DNA from: an uncultured Bergeyella sp.
GTDB taxonomy: Bacteria > Bacteroidota > Bacteroidia > Flavobacteriales > Weeksellaceae
Assembly: GCA_916710115.1 (NCBI GenBank)
Contig: CAKAOY010000059.1
Location: 1-7,034 of the forward strand
Direction of reading: 5' to 3'
DNA: 7,034 nucleotides
Below, piece by piece: positions 1 through 5,188 of this stretch. Under the pieces are notes generated by a model. The model made no database searches. It saw nothing but the letters and a program-made list of their open reading frames with translations, and had not been told where the DNA came from. Every line of letters starts with the position of its first letter. Position 1 is the first letter of the stretch. The position numbers were made by a program, and so were the translations under genes.

Positions 1-7
1 TTTAGAT

Positions 8-39
8 AAAAAAGGCTATCAAATTTGATAGCCTTTTTT
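8..39 (-). terminator. Rho-independent terminator, symmetrical, closing the leftward gene cluster
   Basis: A perfect inverted repeat with 14-base arms (8-21 and 26-39) and a 4-base AATT loop. The core is GGCTATCA/TGATAGCC, flanked by A6 on one side and T6 on the other. Reading leftward it begins 5 bases after the stop codon of the deacetylase gene and ends in a T run, which is the form of an intrinsic terminator. Because the flanks are A6 and T6 it would also work for a rightward transcript, so a converging gene just outside the left edge is possible but cannot be seen. Confidence 0.9.
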
Positions 40-43
40 GTTA

Positions 44-808
44 TTATTCGGGGATAAGGTCTTTATATAGTCCTGTTTTCCATTGCTTTTTATTAATGAA
101 TTGAAGTAATTTTTCAAATCGAGCAATCATTTTATTACCGGTATTTTTCATTACATATGATGGGAAATTAAACTCTTTTTGATGTAGGTCTGTAAATTCC
201 CAAGGGTGAAAATATAGCGTGGCATACTTTGTATCCTTGATGCATTGGGATAATAAAAATTGATAAATCCACATTGGAAAATTATGGAATGATAACCAAA
301 AAAGGGGTATTCGGAAGCAACTCACAGCTGTGGGAATTTGCCACAAATTTCCTTCTTGAAAGATGGTTTTGGGGCTGCTGAGTTTGTTGTATCGTCCAGG
401 CAATAGTGTTGGGTTGATGGATGAGTTATATACATATCCTGCTTTGGCTACTTCTTCTGCGGATACCTCGGCCATTCTTGGCATTCTCAGCCCTTTTATC
501 TCCACACCGAATTGTTCTTCTAAGGCATTTTTGCTCTTTTTTAGATGAGAAATCTCGAATTCTGAGTGGTAGTAGGTGTGGGATGCAAGTTCGTGGCCTT
601 CGTTCAAAAGTCTCTGTATAATGTCGGGAACTTGTTGGGCAAAAGTTACGGTAGAGAAGAATGTAGCTTTAGCATTGTATTTTTTTAATAAATCCAAAAT
701 ACTTAATAGTCCTTCTCGCGAGATAGATATTTGTCTATCAAATGGTATCTCGTAGCCATATTCCTTCGGCATATCAAATTCTTCAATATCAAAACTTAGA
801 TATATCAT
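44..808 (-). CDS. Polysaccharide deacetylase family protein (NodB-type domain)
   Basis: A 254-residue protein with the layout of a NodB/carbohydrate esterase 4-type deacetylase, a family of metal-dependent enzymes that remove acetyl or formyl groups from sugars. What is visible: an N-terminal strand with the acidic motif FDIEEFD (residues 6-12), a KATFF strand (47-51), the metal-binding H-x3-H motif SHTYYH (H77, H81), an LRMPRM segment at the usual motif 3 position (107-112), and a late LYFHPWEF motif (198-205) whose H201 matches the catalytic histidine. The HPWE form resembles the subfamily seen in exopolysaccharide loci. Motif 1 lacks the usual adjacent DD pair and motif 3 lacks the usual glycine, so the substrate may be unusual. 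There is no signal peptide, so a cytoplasmic site is expected. It is the last gene of the leftward cluster, 24 bases after a membrane glycosyltransferase. That suggests it deacylates a lipid-linked or polymer sugar made by its neighbour, which is inference. The ATG start gives a protein beginning directly at the first strand, as in the family. Confidence 0.85.
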   Translation of the reverse strand: MIYLSFDIEEFDMPKEYGYEIPFDRQISISREGLLSILDLLKKYNAKATFFSTVTFAQQVPDIIQRLLNEGHELASHTYYHSEFEISHLKKSKNALEEQFGVEIKGLRMPRMAEVSAEEVAKAGYVYNSSINPTLLPGRYNKLSSPKTIFQEGNLWQIPTAVSCFRIPLFWLSFHNFPMWIYQFLLSQCIKDTKYATLYFHPWEFTDLHQKEFNFPSYVMKNTGNKMIARFEKLLQFINKKQWKTGLYKDLIPE

Positions 809-832
809 TTTTTATTTTTTAAAACTTCAAAT

Positions 833-1762
833 TTATAATTTTTCTTCACTGATGATGTAGCTCGGCCGTTCTTTGGTTTGTTTGAAAATCTTACCGATAT
901 AGATGCCAATAATTCCCAAAATGATGAGGTTTAGCCCACCAAAGAATACGATGGTCATAATTAAAGAGGCCCAGCCAGATATTTCTGTTCTGCTGATGAA
1001 TGCATAACATACATAGGGTATGTATAATAATGATAGAGCTGAGAATATAAACCCCAAAAATACGGCTATATACAATGGTTTTACACTGAAAGCTGTAATG
1101 CCTGCTAAGGCTAAGTTTATCATTTTCTTCATCGTATATTTTGTTTGTCCAGAGAATCTCTCTTGTGCGACATACGGAATATATATTTGCTGAAAACCAA
1201 CCCATGGAATAATACCTCTCAGGAATGGCTCGTTTTCGTTCATAGTACGAATTACGGCAATTACTTTTTTGTCCAAAAGGCGGAAATCCGCTGTACCATC
1301 TTTTATTTCAATATCTGATAATAGATTCAGAAATTTGTAGAATAAATGAGATGATTGTTGTTTTTGAGTGCTGATACTCTTGGTGTCTTGCCTTATGGTG
1401 GCCACGACTTCATTTCCAGCTTCCCAATGTTGGACGAGAGTAGGTATGAGATTTGGAGGGTGTTGCAAATCACAATCCATAGAAATCACGGCATCTCCAA
1501 GAGTCTTGTCCATACCTGCTTTTACGGCAATTTGATGTCCAAAATTTCTTGAAAAAGATAGATATTTGATGTTGATATATTCATGACTCATTTTTTGGAG
1601 TATGTATAGCGAACCATCAGAACTGCCATCATTCACGAAAATAATGGAATAGTCGTATTGTGGCAATTGCTCGCGGAATATATTGTCTATTTCTTGATGG
1701 AGTCTTTTTATGTTTCCTTCTTCGTTGTAACAAGGAACTACGATGTCTATCTGTTTTTTCAT
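833..1762 (-). CDS. Family 2 glycosyltransferase, DPM1/GtrB/ArnC-like, with two C-terminal membrane segments
   Basis: A 309-residue, full-length polyprenyl-phosphate glycosyltransferase. The GT-A catalytic domain fills residues 4-225. It has the opening strand IDIVVPCYNEE, the nucleotide-binding VNDGSSDGS (D45, D49), the metal-binding D-x-D at D96/D98 within SMDCDLQHPP, the ADFRLLD segment (158-164) and the RFSGQTKY acceptor-loop motif (202-209). Two hydrophobic helices follow (about 229-255 and 263-292), with a basic tail KERPSY typical of the GtrB/ArnC/bactoprenol glucosyltransferase group. Family knowledge: these enzymes move a sugar from a nucleotide donor to undecaprenyl phosphate on the cytoplasmic face of the membrane. 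The donor sugar cannot be read from sequence. The ATG lies only 3 bases after the ogt stop, indicating cotranscription and probably translational coupling. The deacetylase gene downstream makes a two-step pathway (attach sugar, then deacylate) plausible, by analogy with ArnC and ArnD. Confidence 0.92.
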   Translation of the reverse strand: MKKQIDIVVPCYNEEGNIKRLHQEIDNIFREQLPQYDYSIIFVNDGSSDGSLYILQKMSHEYINIKYLSFSRNFGHQIAVKAGMDKTLGDAVISMDCDLQHPPNLIPTLVQHWEAGNEVVATIRQDTKSISTQKQQSSHLFYKFLNLLSDIEIKDGTADFRLLDKKVIAVIRTMNENEPFLRGIIPWVGFQQIYIPYVAQERFSGQTKYTMKKMINLALAGITAFSVKPLYIAVFLGFIFSALSLLYIPYVCYAFISRTEISGWASLIMTIVFFGGLNLIILGIIGIYIGKIFKQTKERPSYIISEEKL

Positions 1763-1765
1763 TTT

Positions 1766-2293
1766 TTAACCCTTTGTCAATGATAATGTAGAGGAGTTTT
1801 TCTCTAAATTGATTAAGAATTCTTTTCTCCAAATACCTCCGCTGTATCCTGTGAGGGTTTTATTGGCTCCTATCACTCGGTGGCAGGGGATTAGTATAGG
1901 GATTTTGTTTCGCCCGTTGGCATTGGCTACGGCTCGCACCGATTTTGGCTTACCCATCAGTGTGGCTTCGTGTAGGTAAGAAATGGTATTTCCATAGGGG
2001 ATTTTTAGTAAGGTTTGCCAAACTTCCCTTTGGAATTTGGTTCCGATGAGTATTAATGGCACAGAGAAAGATTCCCTCTGACCATTGAAATATTCTGTAA
2101 TTTGTGTTTTTAGTAGTTTTAAGATGGTATTTTCCTCTTCGTAAATAGTACTTTGTAGTTTCTCAGATACTTGGAGGAGCTCCTTGTCTAAATTTTTTGT
2201 ATCTTCAAAATCAAATAAACATAGGCCGTTTTCATTAGCACAAGCGACCATAGTCCCCAGAGGTGTTTGTATTTTTTGCTGATAGAGTTTCAT
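1766..2293 (-). CDS. ogt: Methylated-DNA--[protein]-cysteine S-methyltransferase (O6-alkylguanine-DNA alkyltransferase)
   Basis: A small DNA repair protein (175 residues from the chosen start) that removes alkyl groups from O6 of guanine by moving them irreversibly to its own cysteine. The diagnostic active site IPCHRVIG is present (acceptor C137, H138, R139 in this numbering), preceded by the DNA-binding helix-turn-helix TKFQREVWQTLLKIPYGNT (about 85-103), the RAVANANGRN segment with the recognition-helix arginine, and followed by LTGYSGG. The N-terminal domain (1-80) is the less conserved ribonuclease H-like part. Length matches the stand-alone Ogt type without an Ada regulatory domain. A longer frame starting at TTG (2305) would add only MPIQ. 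The ATG at 2293 is preferred because it begins one residue before a typical first strand (KLYQQKIQTPLG) and TTG starts are rare in this group. It is the first gene of the three-gene leftward cluster. No clear promoter is visible in the 90 bases ahead of it. Confidence 0.95.
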   Translation of the reverse strand: MKLYQQKIQTPLGTMVACANENGLCLFDFEDTKNLDKELLQVSEKLQSTIYEEENTILKLLKTQITEYFNGQRESFSVPLILIGTKFQREVWQTLLKIPYGNTISYLHEATLMGKPKSVRAVANANGRNKIPILIPCHRVIGANKTLTGYSGGIWRKEFLINLEKNSSTLSLTKG

Positions 2294-2328
2294 TTGTATA
2301 GGCAAGGGATATTGTGTTAGTATAAAAT

Positions 2329-2368
2329 AATGAAAAACTTTATTAAATAATTAACAAAGTTTTTCATT
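2329..2368 (-). terminator. Long AT-rich hairpin between the dipeptidase gene and ogt, probable terminator
   Basis: Perfect 13-base arms (2329-2341 and 2356-2368, core GAAAAACTTT/AAAGTTTTTC) enclose 14 bases. These can pair further as TTAA/TTAA through one G·U pair in the minus-strand RNA, giving an 18-pair stem with a 4-base loop. On the plus-strand RNA the same position would be an A-C mismatch, so the structure favours leftward transcripts. It lies 15 bases past the dipeptidase stop codon and is followed by a T-rich stretch, which fits a terminator for that gene. The stem has only two G-C pairs, so it may be weak, and partial readthrough into ogt is possible. It could also be an operator or an RNA-stability hairpin. 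Confidence 0.55.
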
Positions 2369-2383
2369 GGTTATAAATATAAA

Positions 2384-3763
2384 CTATTTTGAGTAATGCT
2401 CAAAGAAAAGAGGGATACTTTCTATACCTTTAAAGAAGTTAGATACTCCATAATGCTCATTTGGTGAGTGGATAGCATCGGATGCTAAACCAAATCCCAT
2501 AAGAACACATTTGGAACCAAGTACCTGCTCAAACATCGCAGTGATTGGGATACTACCTCCGCTACGGAATGGCAATACTTCTCGACCGAAGGCTGTTTCC
2601 ATAGCTTTTTTTGCAGATTGGAATTCCTTCGTATCGATTGGGAGTACATACGGCATCCCTCCGTGATGAGGATTTACTACAACTTTTACATTATCAGGTG
2701 CAATTTTTTTGAAATATTGGGTGAATTTTTCTGTAATTTCTTCGGGTGTTTGGTAAGGCACGAGTCTCATTGAGATTTTGGCATAGGCCTTAGATGGAAT
2801 TACGGTTTTTGCACCTTCGCCAATGTATCCTCCCCAAATGCCATTGCAGTCCAAAGTAGGGCGTATGGAGGTTCTTTCGAGTGTTGTATAGTCTTTTTCA
2901 CCTTCTAAACCTTGTAGTCCGATGGATTTTTTGTAGGCCTCGGCATCGTCTTTTAGTTTATTCATTTCGGCTCTTTCTTCCAAAGAAACTACCTCTACAT
3001 TGTCGTAAAAACCATCAATTGTTATGTGCCCATTTTCATCAATTAGCTGAGCAATCATTCTGCTTAGGGTGTGGATAGGGTTAGGAACAGCCCCACCATA
3101 TAGCCCTGAGTGTAAATCGCGATTTGGTCCTTCAATCTCTACTTCTACATAGCTGAGCCCTCTCAAACCAGTGGTTACTGTAGGTTGTTCCATAGAATAT
3201 AGACTTGTATCGGAGATTAAGATACAATCGCAGGCCAATCGTTCTTTATTTTCTTTAGTGAAATCACCTAGACTCACGGAACCAATTTCTTCTTCTCCTT
3301 CAATGATAAATTTTACATTACAAGGCAGAGTATCCGTAGCCATCATTGCTTCAAAGGCTTTTAGATGCATAAAGAATTGCCCTTTGTCATCCGCAGACCC
3401 ACGAGCAAAAATCGCTCCTTCGGGATGCAAATCTGTTTTAGCAATGTATGGTTCAAAAGGTGGTTTGTTCCAAAGTTCTAGTGGGTCTGGTGGTTGCACA
3501 TCGTAGTGGCCATAGATTAATACGGTTGGTAGTTCGGAACTGATAATTTTATCTCCATATACAATAGGATTTCCTTTTGTAGGACATACTTCTACATTGT
3601 CGGCCCCTGCTTTTTTTAGATATTCTGCCACTACATTAGCACATTTTAATACATCATTTTTGTAGGTAGAATCAGCTGAAATAGAAGGTATTCTAAGTAT
3701 ATCAAACAACTCTTCTACGAATCTGTCTTTATTCTGATGAATGTAATCAATTGTTTTTTGCAT
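2384..3763 (-). CDS. M20-family metallopeptidase (dipeptidase, CNDP-like)
   Basis: A complete 459-residue zinc-dependent exopeptidase of the M20 family, closest in layout to the cytosolic nonspecific dipeptidase group, which cleaves dipeptides in the cytoplasm. All catalytic landmarks are present: LIYGHYDVQP (metal ligand H86 and D88), ARGSADDKGQ (bridging D125), IEGEEEIGS (general base E158 and ligand E159), LISDTS (ligand D185), the dimerisation-domain DLHSG (H218), the RSGGSIP loop (400-406) and the C-terminal AIHSPNEH (ligand H432). The lid domain (about 195-375) sits between the two halves of the catalytic domain as expected. There is no signal peptide. The ATG at 3763 opens a normal N-terminal helix. 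The gene stands alone, reading away from the nitrate reductase-like genes and ended by the hairpin downstream. A likely role is recycling of peptides taken up as carbon and nitrogen source. Exact dipeptide preference cannot be inferred. Confidence 0.95.
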   Translation of the reverse strand: MQKTIDYIHQNKDRFVEELFDILRIPSISADSTYKNDVLKCANVVAEYLKKAGADNVEVCPTKGNPIVYGDKIISSELPTVLIYGHYDVQPPDPLELWNKPPFEPYIAKTDLHPEGAIFARGSADDKGQFFMHLKAFEAMMATDTLPCNVKFIIEGEEEIGSVSLGDFTKENKERLACDCILISDTSLYSMEQPTVTTGLRGLSYVEVEIEGPNRDLHSGLYGGAVPNPIHTLSRMIAQLIDENGHITIDGFYDNVEVVSLEERAEMNKLKDDAEAYKKSIGLQGLEGEKDYTTLERTSIRPTLDCNGIWGGYIGEGAKTVIPSKAYAKISMRLVPYQTPEEITEKFTQYFKKIAPDNVKVVVNPHHGGMPYVLPIDTKEFQSAKKAMETAFGREVLPFRSGGSIPITAMFEQVLGSKCVLMGFGLASDAIHSPNEHYGVSNFFKGIESIPLFFEHYSK

Positions 3764-3881
3764 AGAATGAATTTTTCTGCTAATTTACTAAAATATTATC
3801 ATACGAAAATGAAAAAAGAGACGATTTTTTTCGAAAAGATATTTTGATGAAATTTTTCATTATAAATTATGGTACTAAAAT

Positions 3882-3899
3882 ATATGATAAATATCATAT
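3882..3899. promoter_or_regulatory. Candidate CRP/FNR-family operator
   Basis: A perfect 18-base dyad, ATATGATA-AA-TATCATAT, containing the core TGAT-n4-ATCA. The classical FNR site is TTGAT-n4-ATCAA, so the inner four bases of each half match and the outer base differs. Its centre (about 3890.5) lies roughly 60 bases upstream of the transcription start expected from the promoter at 3916-3943, close to the spacing used by class I activators of this family. Its position ahead of a nitrate reductase-like gene pair fits oxygen or nitrogen-oxide control. The surroundings are very AT-rich, so chance is a real alternative. Confidence 0.4.
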
Positions 3900-3915
3900 G
3901 TTTGTATTTAATATA

Positions 3916-3943
3916 TTGAAAATCAAAAAAATATATAATTTTG
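3916..3943 (+). promoter_or_regulatory. Distal flavobacterial-type promoter for the cytochrome b / molybdoenzyme genes
   Basis: TTG at 3916-3918 as a -33 element, 17 bases, then TAATTTTG at 3936-3943, an exact match to the Bacteroidota -7 consensus TAnnTTTG. The spacing is at the short end of the range reported for Flavobacterium. Transcription would start near 3949, leaving a leader of about 100 bases before the ATG at 4050. The candidate CRP/FNR dyad lies just upstream. Confidence 0.5.
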
Positions 3944-4001
3944 TGTTTTAGAATAATTTTAAATAGCAGTGGTGTGAAGATTATTTACAAATAAAAAATA
4001 T

Positions 4002-4009
4002 TAATTTTG
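4002..4009 (+). promoter_or_regulatory. Proximal -7 promoter element (TAATTTTG)
   Basis: A second exact TAnnTTTG match, identical in sequence to the distal copy. No TTG is present at the expected -33 position. The best partner is TTA at 3981-3983 with 18-base spacing. Transcription would start near 4015 and give a leader of about 35 bases, so on position it is the more natural core promoter. Without a good -33 element it may depend on an activator. Confidence 0.4.
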
Positions 4010-4049
4010 CAAATCAAGAGAATTTTAAACTTATAAATAAAGCAAAATT

Positions 4050-5108
4050 ATGTTTGATATATTTTTAAAGAACATTAATAAGAAAGCATTTAGGAATGCC
4101 TGTTTATGGACCTTGGGGGTAATTGTTTTGACTTTGGTAGGGTCAGTGAATTTGCAGAATTATGATGCAGCCTTGATTATTTACTTTTTTGGGACGATAG
4201 CGATGACTTTTGGCTTGGCATATCGTCATACAATTTGGTTGCAACGCCCACCCACAAGGAAATATTGGGATAGGACTTGGGAGTATGTATTTAGTAAAGA
4301 TTTTTGGACTTATACCCGAGAGATGGGGAAATTGTCCTTTAAGAATATTTTACTTCAAAAGTTCATTTTTCCTCGTGGAAAAATGAGATGGTTAGGACAT
4401 TTCTTATTAGCTACGGGATGTTTAATTTCTTTTGCGGTAACCTTTGGGCTTACTTTCGGTTGGATGCACTTTACCTTGGAGGAGGGTTCTACATCCATTT
4501 ATGAGACTCATTTTTGGGGTATTACGGTGATGAAATTTGAGCTACACACAGTATTAGCTTTGATTTTGTTCCATGTTTTGGTTTGGACGGCAATAATGGT
4601 GATTGTGGGTTGCTTAATAATGATGCACCGCCGTTTCGTAGATGAGGGGCAATTGGCATCTCAGTGGTTTGAGAGGGATTGGTTACCATTATTTTTGTTG
4701 GTAATAGTATCTGTTACGGGATTAGGTATTTGGTTTGATTATACTTTCTTAGAAGGTAAAATGTCTCAGTTTATGGCTATTACTCACGCTATTACAGTAG
4801 CAATGTTTTTGATGTGGATACCTTTTGGTAAGTTTTTCCATATTTTCCAAAGACCTGCACAAGTAGGAGCAAATATATATAGAATAGAGGGTAAAAAGCA
4901 AGGTATGCAAGTATGCCCACATACGGGACAAGAATACACTTCTAAATTGCATATTTCAGATTTGAAAGAAATAACCAAGGAAATGGGATTCAAATTGGAG
5001 AATGAAGAAGGAATGAGCTATTTAGAATATAGTCCAGAAGGTAAGAGATGTATGCTTGCTAAGGCACACTTGAAGGCAAGAAAAGAAGCAGGAAGCTTCT
5101 TCGGATAG
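4050..5108 (+). CDS. NarI-like membrane cytochrome b subunit with C-terminal soluble domain
   Basis: A 352-residue integral membrane protein with about six hydrophobic helices (roughly 15-34, 39-58, 113-139, 161-192, 209-228 and 241-265) and a cytoplasmic-type tail of about 85 residues. The AYRHTIWLQRPPTR stretch after helix 2, the RWLGHFLL start of helix 3 and the late ITHA...FFHIFQRP segment recall the respiratory nitrate reductase gamma (NarI) / HdrE / DsrM group, which oxidises quinol through two b-type hemes. Candidate heme ligands are H117, H166 or H175, H246 and H264. H246 and H264 are 18 apart, the same spacing as the NarI helix V pair (H187/H205 in E. coli). The tail (about 286-352) contains VCPHTGQEY and a DLKEITKEMGF helix and resembles a ribbon domain with few cysteines (C289, C334). 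The gene is followed 80 bases later by a Nas-type molybdoenzyme, so it most likely supplies that enzyme with electrons from the quinol pool. The subfamily placement is from motif memory, and the electron-transfer role is inference. Confidence 0.75.
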   Translation: MFDIFLKNINKKAFRNACLWTLGVIVLTLVGSVNLQNYDAALIIYFFGTIAMTFGLAYRHTIWLQRPPTRKYWDRTWEYVFSKDFWTYTREMGKLSFKNILLQKFIFPRGKMRWLGHFLLATGCLISFAVTFGLTFGWMHFTLEEGSTSIYETHFWGITVMKFELHTVLALILFHVLVWTAIMVIVGCLIMMHRRFVDEGQLASQWFERDWLPLFLLVIVSVTGLGIWFDYTFLEGKMSQFMAITHAITVAMFLMWIPFGKFFHIFQRPAQVGANIYRIEGKKQGMQVCPHTGQEYTSKLHISDLKEITKEMGFKLENEEGMSYLEYSPEGKRCMLAKAHLKARKEAGSFFG

Positions 5109-5188
5109 AAAAAATATAGAGGAAGAGATTAAAAATAATTAACATAAAATTATGCTTAGTCGTAATTTTAATAAAGATAAAAAGAGAT

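Noticed and set aside
363..621. Plus-strand open frames inside the deacetylase gene, and similar ones inside the glycosyltransferase, dipeptidase and molybdoenzyme genes
   Set aside because: They are antisense or shifted-frame shadows with no family motifs, lying within strongly supported genes.
2294..2305. TTG start adding four residues (MPIQ) to ogt
   Set aside because: The ATG at 2293 fits the family N-terminus, and TTG starts are rare in this group.
3788..3795. Minus-strand TATTTTAG as a -7 element for the dipeptidase gene
   Set aside because: It is one base off the consensus and has no TTG partner at -33 spacing. The dipeptidase promoter was not identified.
4002..4050. Inverted 9-base repeat TAATTTTGC / GCAAAATTA spanning the proximal promoter and the start codon
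   Set aside because: The arms are 31 bases apart and AT-rich, so chance is likely, and no riboswitch or attenuator structure is evident.
5145..5170. 8-base AT-only inverted repeat (TAAAATTA/TAATTTTA, 10-base loop) between the cytochrome b and molybdoenzyme genes, including a 7-of-8 match to the -7 promoter element
   Set aside because: All A-T pairs with a large loop, too weak for a terminator, and no TTG at -33 spacing. The two genes are more simply read as one transcript.
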